Below, one piece after another: positions 33,912 to 41,692 of a stretch of 42,779 nucleotides of DNA; within the stretch, counting starts at the first letter, position 1; every line of letters begins with the position of its first letter. The position numbers and the translations under genes were made by a program. The notes below the pieces were generated by a model that saw only the letters and a program-made list of their open reading frames with translations, was not told the origin of the DNA and did not search any database. Origin of the DNA: Hyphomicrobiaceae bacterium (lineage in GTDB: Bacteria > Pseudomonadota > Alphaproteobacteria > Rhizobiales > Hyphomicrobiaceae); assembly GCA_013141255.1 (NCBI GenBank), contig JABFRJ010000120.1, forward strand, positions 1 through 42,779. The letters are read 5' to 3'.

Positions 33912-34201
33912 TGCCTATGCTCACCAAGCGCCAGCAGGAAGTGTTCAACGCTTACATGCGTCTGCTCAAGCGCGACGGCTGCACGCCGACGCTTACGAAG
34001 CTCTGCGCAGAATTGAACGTGTCATCCCTCGGCGTTGTATCGAAGCATATCTCCGCGCTCCGGCAGGCTAGGGCGATTGGGCGCCAGAAGAGCAACCGTG
34101 TGAAAGTGCAGGCAGGGAAGTGCCCGTGTTGCGGGCAGAAGTTGAGCGTGCCATCCCGACAGGAGCCTCAAAAAACGGCGGTGATCTGTAATGGCCGGTA
34201 A
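33911..34201 (+). CDS. LexA-like HTH domain fused to zinc ribbon
   Basis: MLTKRQQEVFNAYMRLLKRDGCTPTLTKLCAELNVSSLGVVSKHISALRQARAI; CPCCGQK; no peptidase domain. Confidence 0.65.
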   Translation: MPMLTKRQQEVFNAYMRLLKRDGCTPTLTKLCAELNVSSLGVVSKHISALRQARAIGRQKSNRVKVQAGKCPCCGQKLSVPSRQEPQKTAVICNGR

Positions 34202-34565
34202 AAAACCAACTCTCGGCTACCCGAGCCGGACTGAAGCGGTCCGCGCGCTACTCGCAGCAAACGTAGAGAAAAGCGAGATAGCCCGTCGCATTGGCATCGC
34301 CGTCAAGGATATTTCAGCGCTCGAAGCATCAGCGGCGAGAACCACTAGCACGCGGCACGGAGTGGGAACGAACAAGACCGTTTTATTCTCACACGCAGAT
34401 TTGGTGAGGGGCCGGAAATATGCGGCGGCGCGCGGCATCAACGTCAACGAACTCTTCCGTCAAATCATTGAGGCTGTTCTGGACGATGAACTCGTTGATG
34501 CAGTCTTGGATGATGGCGCGGGACTGACAGCAGTTAGCAACAACCAACAGTATGGGGCCTCATGA
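34191..34565 (+). CDS. HTH-containing hypothetical protein
   Basis: RTEAVRALLAANVEKSEIARRIGIAVKDISALEASAA. Confidence 0.5.
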   Translation: MAGKKPTLGYPSRTEAVRALLAANVEKSEIARRIGIAVKDISALEASAARTTSTRHGVGTNKTVLFSHADLVRGRKYAAARGINVNELFRQIIEAVLDDELVDAVLDDGAGLTAVSNNQQYGAS

Positions 34566-35047
34566 CACCAGTTCACCAGAGCATAAAGCACAACCCGGAA
34601 GCCGGATTGTTTGGCGATTGCCACCGCGCAGCGATTGCCACCGTACTCGATCTGCCGTTGGACGCAGTCCCTCACTTTCTTTTTGATGGTTGCAGCGGCG
34701 AGGAGTTCGCGCGCCGCGAAGCTGTGTTCCTAGGCCACTACGGATTGTTCCCTGCGCTGATACCATACAGCGTTTCTGACGGCGATTATCAGGTTTTGCT
34801 GAGCACGATTGGCAACCTCAATGGGCGCGACTTTGTCTATCTTCTCGCAGGGACAAGCCGCACCGGCTGCAATCACACGGTTGTTTGTCGTGGTAGCGCT
34901 ATCGTTCATGACCCAAGCCCGATAAGCACCGGGATCGTAGGACCCTGCGATGACGGGTTGTTTTGGTTGACTGTATTCTGCGACTTGCGGATCTCGAAAC
35001 AGTCAGTTGCGGCACGATATCCGCAACCAAACCGACAGTCGGCATGA
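34562..35047 (+). CDS. Papain/C39-like cysteine hydrolase candidate
   Basis: GDCHRAAIATVLDLPLDAVPHF ... NHTVVCRGSAIVHDPSP: Cys-His-Asp order. Confidence 0.45.
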   Translation: MTPVHQSIKHNPEAGLFGDCHRAAIATVLDLPLDAVPHFLFDGCSGEEFARREAVFLGHYGLFPALIPYSVSDGDYQVLLSTIGNLNGRDFVYLLAGTSRTGCNHTVVCRGSAIVHDPSPISTGIVGPCDDGLFWLTVFCDLRISKQSVAARYPQPNRQSA

Positions 35048-35283
35048 TGGATCGCAGAAGCGCTGCACCCCAATTCGAATTGCACGGCGTCAAGTGGACG
35101 TGCTGGGTGGTTCACCCCGACAACGTCTACGAATGGCGTTCATCATGCGGACGCTTAACGGTGCGGCGGAACAATAAAACGTTCCGGTCAACAGTAAATG
35201 GCCACGACGTCGGCAAGCTATTCCCGACCATCAGGTCAGCAATGGACGCGGCGCAATCCGCGGTGAAGGCGAGGGCTGCATGA
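35044..35283 (+). CDS. Hypothetical phage protein
   Basis: ATGA overlap with upstream gene; internal ATG MMDRRSAAPQFELHGVKWTCW. Confidence 0.5.
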   Translation: MMDRRSAAPQFELHGVKWTCWVVHPDNVYEWRSSCGRLTVRRNNKTFRSTVNGHDVGKLFPTIRSAMDAAQSAVKARAA

Positions 35284-35981
35284 TTCCGAATGGTGGGAGT
35301 TCTGTGATGGCTACCCGGAGGGAGCCACCACATAGCCTTGATTTTTTCCCGACGCCTCCTTTCGGAACGCGGGCGCTTTGCGAACACGTTTTGCGAACGC
35401 GCTTCGATCTGCGGCAGATGACGTGTCTGGAACCGGCGGCCGGCGAAGGCCACATGGCCGAAGTACTGCGCGAATATTTCAAGAGGGTTCACGCATCCGA
35501 TGTGTTCGACTACGGCAAGGGGTATGCCGTTGGCGCGTTTGTAGCGAACCGCCTCGGGTTGGTCGACGATCTTTCACGCTGCCCATTTGCGCCTGATTGG
35601 GTCATCACAAATCCGCCATTCAATCTAGCGGAAGCGTTCGTTGAGCGAGCGCTCGCCGAAGCCAACGTCGGTGTTGCGATCTTGGTGCGTACCTCATGGC
35701 TGGAGACGAGCGAGCGCTATCACAAAATCTTTTCGGTCACCCCGCCAACAACGGTGGCCATCTTCGTCGAGCGCGTCGCAATGGTGAAGGGGCGGTGGGA
35801 TCACAACGCCTCCACAGCAACGTCTTATGCTTGGGTGATTTGGGACAAGTTCAAGGCATCAACGGAAACGGCGTTTATCTGGATACCACCGGGGTGCAAG
35901 GACACCCTGACCAAGCCCTCAGATTTTCAGAAATTTACTGCGGCTGCGCCGGATATGTTTGAGGAGGCAACCACTCAATGA
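35280..35981 (+). CDS. Phage DNA methyltransferase-like protein (N6-adenine type)
   Basis: LDFFPTPPFGTRALCEHVL, CLEPAAGEGHMAEVL, DWVITNPPFNLAEAFVERAL. Confidence 0.8.
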   Translation: MIPNGGSSVMATRREPPHSLDFFPTPPFGTRALCEHVLRTRFDLRQMTCLEPAAGEGHMAEVLREYFKRVHASDVFDYGKGYAVGAFVANRLGLVDDLSRCPFAPDWVITNPPFNLAEAFVERALAEANVGVAILVRTSWLETSERYHKIFSVTPPTTVAIFVERVAMVKGRWDHNASTATSYAWVIWDKFKASTETAFIWIPPGCKDTLTKPSDFQKFTAAAPDMFEEATTQ

Positions 35982-36268
35982 ACCAGCCGATGCAGCACAA
36001 CGACGATCTTCCAGAATTTAAAGAACAGCTCGCAGGCCTGATAGGGTTGGCGCAAAGTTATGCTGAGCAGACAGCAGATCATCTTGAAAAGCAGATGCGA
36101 CTAACCATGGCTATCGGATCATGCGTCGATGTTATTTCGGCGGCCAACCAACGCGCTGCAACCATCCTTCTCGACGCCTTGGAAAAGGCTGACAGCCCGC
36201 ATGAACCCGTGCCCCTGACGCGGGCTGAGCGGATTGCAAGCTGCATCATGGGGGATCTGCGTAAGTGA
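35978..36268 (+). CDS. Hypothetical phage protein
   Basis: 4-nt overlaps on both sides. Confidence 0.5.
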   Translation: MNQPMQHNDDLPEFKEQLAGLIGLAQSYAEQTADHLEKQMRLTMAIGSCVDVISAANQRAATILLDALEKADSPHEPVPLTRAERIASCIMGDLRK

Positions 36269-37065
36269 CGACGCTCAAGCCCACAGACAATATGAAGAAA
36301 GCAGTTGCGGCGTTGATCGCTGAAAAGCGCATTACAGCGTCGGCGTACGAGCGCGCCGTCGCGCAAAATTACACTGATGCCTATTTGATCAAGATCTTAG
36401 AGCGCAACAGAATGATCAAGGCATCTATAGAGATCAACGGGTCTCCCGCGCGGTACAAGGCTCCAGCACGTCCGTCCAATCCGAACGATCCAACACCAGA
36501 GCGCGTGGCACGATCTGGTGATGTGATGCACGCTACCACGATCGGCCGCGGCGCGGTGGTTCCGCTGAAGAGGTTTCAGGTTCGGAACCTGATTGAGCAA
36601 TACGCCGACAAATTCGGAATGGATAAGCGGTCGGCGCTTGCCCGCTTTATGCAAGATGCGGACTACGCCAAACGGGTGAGGTGCGCCGATCACAACTCTT
36701 CCGGAGGTGGTAGCCCTGGCGACAGGCTTGGTGGACTTGGTGAGGTCCCGCAGCACGTTCGCGACGGTCATGCGCGTCATCATTGGATGTGGGGGCGTTT
36801 GTCGCCAGAACACCAGTTGACAGGCACGGCCCTGGTGACGCGCGAGTTGTCCAAAGAAGACGGCACGCCGTTTTCAATGGAGGATTTCGGCGCCCACATT
36901 TTTCCAACGGTCATCGACAAGAACCGGCGATGGGGCGCCGCCGCCGGCGCGCTATGGGCGCTCGCCGGTGAGCTGGTGTTTCTCTATGCAACATGTCCAG
37001 TCCGCGTGCGGAGAATAGACGAAAGCGAACGCACGCTTGAAGCCGTGCGTGTCTTGAAACAATAA
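36265..37065 (+). CDS. Hypothetical phage protein
   Basis: GTG start overlapping upstream stop; 266 aa coherent ORF. Confidence 0.5.
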   Translation: MTTLKPTDNMKKAVAALIAEKRITASAYERAVAQNYTDAYLIKILERNRMIKASIEINGSPARYKAPARPSNPNDPTPERVARSGDVMHATTIGRGAVVPLKRFQVRNLIEQYADKFGMDKRSALARFMQDADYAKRVRCADHNSSGGGSPGDRLGGLGEVPQHVRDGHARHHWMWGRLSPEHQLTGTALVTRELSKEDGTPFSMEDFGAHIFPTVIDKNRRWGAAAGALWALAGELVFLYATCPVRVRRIDESERTLEAVRVLKQ

Positions 37066-37087
37066 AATTGAACGGTGGGCCGGCGGC

Positions 37088-37294
37088 ATGAACCAGATCG
37101 AACCAAGGACACTGACGGATGGCGAGATTGCTGCCGAGACGGAAGTCTTGAACGCGCACAGATACGTTCTGCGCTTGCTCAATTCCGGTGCCGGCGGGAT
37201 CTCGCAGCTTCGCGGCATCGTCAAGACGCGGATCAACGAATCCGAAGCGCGGCTCGGCCTCAATCGAACGTCGCCAGAGGCTGGCGGCAAATGA
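37088..37294 (+). CDS. Small hypothetical protein
   Basis: MNQIEPRTLTDGEIAAETEVLNAHRYVLRLLN. Confidence 0.45.
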   Translation: MNQIEPRTLTDGEIAAETEVLNAHRYVLRLLNSGAGGISQLRGIVKTRINESEARLGLNRTSPEAGGK

Positions 37295-37530
37295 TTTTCA
37301 GTCTCGCCACAATTAAACGCGTCCATGCGCGGCTCGCCGATCTGGCGCGCAGGCCCCGGCTGTTCAACGACCGGATGTTGCCGTCGCGGGTCGCGTTGCG
37401 CACTGAGCGCGTTCGCAGGTGGTGCGGGCCCGGGCTTTGGTTTGTGCTCGAAACGACTGACACGCCAGCCGGTGCCGAGAAGCGGTTCGGTCGATCATGG
37501 GCGCGGGTCACTAGCAAGCGGAGATATTGA
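37291..37530 (+). CDS. Small basic hypothetical protein
   Basis: Internal ATG with ATGA overlap, MIFSLATIKRVHARLADLARRPRL. Confidence 0.45.
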   Translation: MIFSLATIKRVHARLADLARRPRLFNDRMLPSRVALRTERVRRWCGPGLWFVLETTDTPAGAEKRFGRSWARVTSKRRY

Positions 37531-37531
37531 A

Positions 37532-38020
37532 ATGTCCATTCGTGATGTCTGGTCGAAGGCAAGGAAAGTGATTGTAGCGATAGCAAAGGCTATCCCAAAC
37601 ATGGTCCCAGTCGTCGCGTTCTTGGTTGCCTTATCAATTGTTGGAGCGAATGCTTTCAAGATGATGCTCTGGGCATTTGCGTTGTCGGACTGGCTTGCTG
37701 CTATTTCCTCTTGGCTTCGCGAAGGCGTTGGGATCGAAGCAATAGGCAAGCCTATCGGCTACGCAATGAATGCGGCGGGGTTCGTGTTGCTCTTTGGTGC
37801 CGAGATCGCAGCCGTCGGTATCTACGTTCGTTGGCAGTGGCGGCAGTGGTTGATTGCAAACCAAGACACCCAACGTCGCAAACGCGAAGCCCAGCGCTTT
37901 GAAGTACCGGCAGCTTATGACGATCTGGTCGACTCACTCGAACGCGCGCACGACCTCATGGTTCGTGGCGATAATCGCGGCGCGCGTCATGAAATTGAAC
38001 GGACGTTGGAGGCGGCATAG
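37532..38020 (+). CDS. Membrane protein
   Basis: Internal ATG MSIRDVWSKARKVIVAIAKAIPNMVPVVAFLVALSIVGANAF; hydrophobic helices. Confidence 0.5.
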   Translation: MSIRDVWSKARKVIVAIAKAIPNMVPVVAFLVALSIVGANAFKMMLWAFALSDWLAAISSWLREGVGIEAIGKPIGYAMNAAGFVLLFGAEIAAVGIYVRWQWRQWLIANQDTQRRKREAQRFEVPAAYDDLVDSLERAHDLMVRGDNRGARHEIERTLEAA

Positions 38021-38709
38021 TGCGCAGCGATGCCGAAACCGAAATTAGAACCGCGGTCGTTGAACGCCTGCGCCTGCTGCGCCCGAACGCGCGCATCTGC
38101 CACGAGGTCAACAGCGGGTCATTCGGCCCGAACCGGTTCGACGTGGTGGCCGTCGATGAGGCTGAAATCATCGCGGTCGAGATCAAGTCGGCCAAGGACA
38201 AGATGGATCGCGCGCCGAAGCAGATCAAATCCATGCTGGCTGTGGCACACCACACGATCATCGCCATCCACGAGTGTCACCTGATCGAGCAGGAAACCAA
38301 CGTGCATGCAGCCGGCTATTGCAGGACGGACGGCAAACACTATCTGCTGGAGCCGCCACCGGAGGCCGCTGGCGCAACCGTCTGGGTCTATCCTGAACGC
38401 TGGCGCAGCCCGTTCGGTGAGAACGGGTGGAAGTCACCCGAGTTGCGGCATCAAAGGGCGTTGCAATCGGGCGCGCTGCATCTGCTGTGGCGCGCTGAAC
38501 TGGCAACGCTATGCGACGAGCTGCTCGTATCACGCGGGCCGAGATCGACAATGCCGCAAATGATAAACGCGCTGTGGTGGCACGCCAACGGCCACGAGCT
38601 GACACGCGGGATATGCCGCGCTCTCCGGCGCCGGAAATTCGCGGAGGCCGATGAGCCAATGCGCTGCAATGTGCCCCGGTATGCTGCGGCAGAGATGTTG
38701 GGGGTGTGA
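38020..38709 (+). CDS. MmcB-like PD-(D/E)XK nuclease-fold protein
   Basis: GTG start; ICHEVNSGSFGPNRFDVVAVDEAEIIAVEIKSAKDKMDR. Confidence 0.65.
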   Translation: MRSDAETEIRTAVVERLRLLRPNARICHEVNSGSFGPNRFDVVAVDEAEIIAVEIKSAKDKMDRAPKQIKSMLAVAHHTIIAIHECHLIEQETNVHAAGYCRTDGKHYLLEPPPEAAGATVWVYPERWRSPFGENGWKSPELRHQRALQSGALHLLWRAELATLCDELLVSRGPRSTMPQMINALWWHANGHELTRGICRALRRRKFAEADEPMRCNVPRYAAAEMLGV

Positions 38710-38778
38710 TGGATGTGCGTGATTTGCCGGAGTGTGATCAGCGGGTGCCCGGACTGCGATACGGAAGGGGGAATTGAA

Positions 38779-38967
38779 ATGTACGAATGGCAACAAGAGC
38801 AGCGCCGCGCCTGGAAGTGGCGGCGCTGGCGTGAGGATGCAGCTGAGGGGTTTTGGATCGGCACGGTGCTGGCCGTCCGGTTCCTGACCGTCGCCGTGAT
38901 GCTTGGCGTATCGTGCGGCATTGCGTGGCGCGTCGCTCAGATCGTCGCCGCCGCGCTGGGAGGGTGA
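38779..38967 (+). CDS. Small membrane protein
   Basis: Internal ATG after GGAAGGGGGAATTGAA; MYEWQQEQRRAWKWRRWRED then TM. Confidence 0.5.
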   Translation: MYEWQQEQRRAWKWRRWREDAAEGFWIGTVLAVRFLTVAVMLGVSCGIAWRVAQIVAAALGG

Positions 38968-38971
38968 GGGA

Positions 38972-39055
38972 ATGACAATGTACGGCTACAGCAACGCTGC
39001 GTGCAAGGCGCTGGGCCTTCCACCGGCATGGATCAAAGAGGAACCTCGCGAATGA
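38972..39055 (+). CDS. 27-aa small ORF
   Basis: MTMYGYSNAACKALGLPPAWIKEEPRE, SD-like GAGGGTGAGGG, ATGA overlap with next gene. Confidence 0.5.
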   Translation: MTMYGYSNAACKALGLPPAWIKEEPRE

Positions 39056-39573
39056 GTTTTGATCACGCATCAAAGGAATTGGCGAAGGCGGCTGGTGTGC
39101 CAGAGTTGTCTGGCCTTGGCGTGATCCATGATGCCGCCATTGCGCGCATCGCACTGTTTGAGGAGCTGGCGCGTCGCTCGCTTGTGTTCGTTGGAACGAA
39201 GTTCTCGCATCACGACGATGAACAAAAACTGAAGAGCGATATTGAAACTGCTTTGTCGAAACCGGGAACCATCAAATGCCCTCGTTGCGGAGGGGCTGGC
39301 GGGGGCGTTGCGTTCATCAATCGCGGGCCCGATATTTCGAAACACTCTGTCGAAAATCGTGACTGTCTCGTCTGCGCCGGCACGGGGTCTGTGACCGATG
39401 AGCAGATGAAGCGCATCGAGATTGGCCGCGCGATGCGTGCCGAACGGATCACGCTATCGCAGTCTCTTTTAACGGCGTCTATCGCGCTTGGCTGCACCCC
39501 GGCTGAACTGAGCCGGTGGGAAACGACCGGCGAACCCATTAGCGAGCAGCGTGCGCGCAAGGTCTCGACATGA
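39052..39573 (+). CDS. DnaJ-type zinc finger plus HTH-like protein
   Basis: CPRCGGAGG ... CLVCAGTGS; C-terminal ALGCTPAELSRWETTGEPIS. Confidence 0.6.
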   Translation: MSFDHASKELAKAAGVPELSGLGVIHDAAIARIALFEELARRSLVFVGTKFSHHDDEQKLKSDIETALSKPGTIKCPRCGGAGGGVAFINRGPDISKHSVENRDCLVCAGTGSVTDEQMKRIEIGRAMRAERITLSQSLLTASIALGCTPAELSRWETTGEPISEQRARKVST

Positions 39574-39782
39574 AACACATCTGGGCATGTGAGGCGTGCA
39601 TCAAGACGTACAACCTCGACAGTCGAGGTCAAGGGCGGTCCGTCGGCAACGTCTGGTGCGGGTTCGGTCGGCATCGATTGGTTGGGACGGTGTTCGGTGT
39701 CGCGATGACGATTGAACCGGCGCCGGCGCTGCAGGACGTCGAGCACAAAGCCGCGCAACCGGTTCAAGGCATATTGTTCTAA
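39570..39782 (+). CDS. Small hypothetical protein
   Basis: 4-nt overlap with upstream gene. Confidence 0.4.
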   Translation: MKHIWACEACIKTYNLDSRGQGRSVGNVWCGFGRHRLVGTVFGVAMTIEPAPALQDVEHKAAQPVQGILF

Positions 39783-39800
39783 CCGCTAGGAGTTCACACA

Positions 39801-40322
39801 ATGACGCAATCGCTTCCGCTGCTAGCGCTATCCGTAAGGCAGCCCTGGGCCTGGGCGATCATACATGCTGGCAAGAACGTCGAGAACCGCGATTGGGTAC
39901 GCACGAACCCAGGCATGACCTATCGCGGCCCCGTTGCCATTCACGCCTCCCAGGGCATGACTCGCGCCGAGTACGACGAAGCAGCAGCGTTCATGGCGTC
40001 GATCGGCGTCACCTGTCCCCCCGCGATTGAGTTGCAGCGGGGCGGAATTATCGGCTCAGTCATCGTTCAGGATATTGTCCGCAATCGCGATATGCCGGGC
40101 GGTGACGGGAATAAGTTCAGCCCGTGGTTCTTTGGGCCGGTCGGCCTGCTGCTACGTAAGCCCGTGGCTTGCGAATTTGTCCTGGCCAAGGGTGCGTTAG
40201 GGTTTTTCAAATGGGCCGCTGGTGACCACTTAGAATCTCAGCAACCGGCACGCTGGATGCTGCCCGAACAGCCGACAAAGGCCAAACAGTCGAAACCCGA
40301 GGCACAAGGAACGCTACTGTGA
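39801..40322 (+). CDS. ASCH-domain protein
   Basis: LALSVRQPWAWAIIHAGKNVENRDW...GPVAIHASQG. Confidence 0.85.
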   Translation: MTQSLPLLALSVRQPWAWAIIHAGKNVENRDWVRTNPGMTYRGPVAIHASQGMTRAEYDEAAAFMASIGVTCPPAIELQRGGIIGSVIVQDIVRNRDMPGGDGNKFSPWFFGPVGLLLRKPVACEFVLAKGALGFFKWAAGDHLESQQPARWMLPEQPTKAKQSKPEAQGTLL

Positions 40323-40549
40323 CGAGATACCCGAACACGGTCGCCGCAGTCGCGGTTGTCGCATTGTTGACGATCGGCATTGCTTCGATCTTCGCCAGAC
40401 CGTCGCCCGAGTCGATGGCAACAGCGAACATGATCCAGGCGCGGGCTGATTTCATTCGGGCTTGCAGTCTCCGGGTGCGCCTGGGGTATGATTTGCCAGA
40501 GGCATGTGGCACTGAGGTGCAACGGGTCGCAATGGATCAGCCGCAATGA
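40319..40549 (+). CDS. Small membrane/secreted hypothetical protein
   Basis: N-terminal hydrophobic segment; 4-nt overlap. Confidence 0.45.
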   Translation: MTRYPNTVAAVAVVALLTIGIASIFARPSPESMATANMIQARADFIRACSLRVRLGYDLPEACGTEVQRVAMDQPQ

Positions 40550-40773
40550 ACCGGCAAGCCCAGACGACCGCGGACCGCTACATTGGTCGCGATGGCTCAC
40601 CCGTTGAAACCGTGCCGCGTTCGCGCGAACTGACCCGCGCTGCTGTTCGTGCGGCACAGAAAGTGCTTGCAGCATCGTTCGGCGGTGGCGAGTCCCCTAT
40701 CAGCGATGCCGAAATGCACAAAGTCTTAAAGGCGGCAATCTCTGCTTCGCCAGAACTGTTCGAGAAGGTGTGA
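40546..40773 (+). CDS. Hypothetical phage protein
   Basis: 4-nt overlap both sides. Confidence 0.45.
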   Translation: MNRQAQTTADRYIGRDGSPVETVPRSRELTRAAVRAAQKVLAASFGGGESPISDAEMHKVLKAAISASPELFEKV

Positions 40774-41162
40774 TGAAGCAGCAGAAGAAAAAACAGGTGC
40801 ACCACGAAGACATCGTGCAAGGCGCGGTCATCAACCATCTGCGCTACCGCCGGAAGCCAGGGGTGACATTCTTCGCCGTCCCTAACGGCGGGTTCAGGTC
40901 GAAGCACGAAGCCGCAATTATGAAAAGCCTGGGCGTGCGCGCCGGGGTTCCGGATATCATCCTGATTGCCAATGGGCACACCTACGGCCTCGAGCTCAAG
41001 CGCGAAAAGGGTGGCCGTACCAGTGATGCCCAGGACGCAATGATGGCCGAGATCACAGCTGCCGGCGGAACATGCGCCGTTGCCGCCGGCGTCGATGCAG
41101 CGGTTGGGCAGCTTGAGGCCTGGGGCCTAATCCGGCCAACCACGAACTTTGCAAAGGGGTGA
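40770..41162 (+). CDS. VRR-NUC domain nuclease
   Basis: FFAVPNGGFRSKHEAAIMKSLGVRAGVPDIILIANGHTYGLELKREKG. Confidence 0.85.
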   Translation: MMKQQKKKQVHHEDIVQGAVINHLRYRRKPGVTFFAVPNGGFRSKHEAAIMKSLGVRAGVPDIILIANGHTYGLELKREKGGRTSDAQDAMMAEITAAGGTCAVAAGVDAAVGQLEAWGLIRPTTNFAKG

Positions 41163-41165
41163 AAG

Positions 41166-41426
41166 ATGCGAGTTTCAATCGTTGACGGTGACCCAGGCCA
41201 AATCCCATATGCTGAACTGCGAAACGCGGGAAACGACGTTCGCGTTCTGCTTGATGGTGTCGAGCAGAACGACTGCACGACTGCGGATGACAAATATGGG
41301 GTCATCTATCGGTATGCGCGCGACAGCGCAGGTGTGCTTATCGATGACGGCAAAGAACTGGTCGTTGAACGTGTAACGGGGAGGGTTGAAATTGTCATTT
41401 TCAAACGGTCAGACAGTGCCGGTTGA
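41166..41426 (+). CDS. Hypothetical protein
   Basis: Coherent ORF in operon. Confidence 0.4.
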   Translation: MRVSIVDGDPGQIPYAELRNAGNDVRVLLDGVEQNDCTTADDKYGVIYRYARDSAGVLIDDGKELVVERVTGRVEIVIFKRSDSAG

Positions 41427-41661
41427 CTGGGGCCGCGACCCGGGGCGCATAATGTCGAATGTTACTTTGCTCGGTGTAAGGGTAGGCGACCGCATTTCGT
41501 TTCCTGGAGACCCAAACGCGGTCCGCCGTATCGTCACCGCAATGCCGGATTCGAACGCGTTTGAATACGTGCGGCACGTCAAGGGATCTAAGGGGTGGCG
41601 GCGGCATGTGCGGCGCGCAAAGCAAAAAAAAAGCCCCCGGCGCATGAACGCCGAGGGCTAG
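41386..41661 (+). CDS. Hypothetical protein
   Basis: Overlaps upstream ORF; C-terminal codons lie in terminator hairpin. Confidence 0.4.
   Translation: MKLSFSNGQTVPVDWGRDPGRIMSNVTLLGVRVGDRISFPGDPNAVRRIVTAMPDSNAFEYVRHVKGSKGWRRHVRRAKQKKSPRRMNAEG
41624..41659 (-). terminator. Rho-independent terminator for leftward gene
   Basis: Minus strand AGCCCTCGGCG-TTCATG-CGCCGGGGGCT followed by a T tract. Confidence 0.75.
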
Positions 41662-41692
41662 TCGTCATTTTTTCGACAAATCGACGGTCGGG

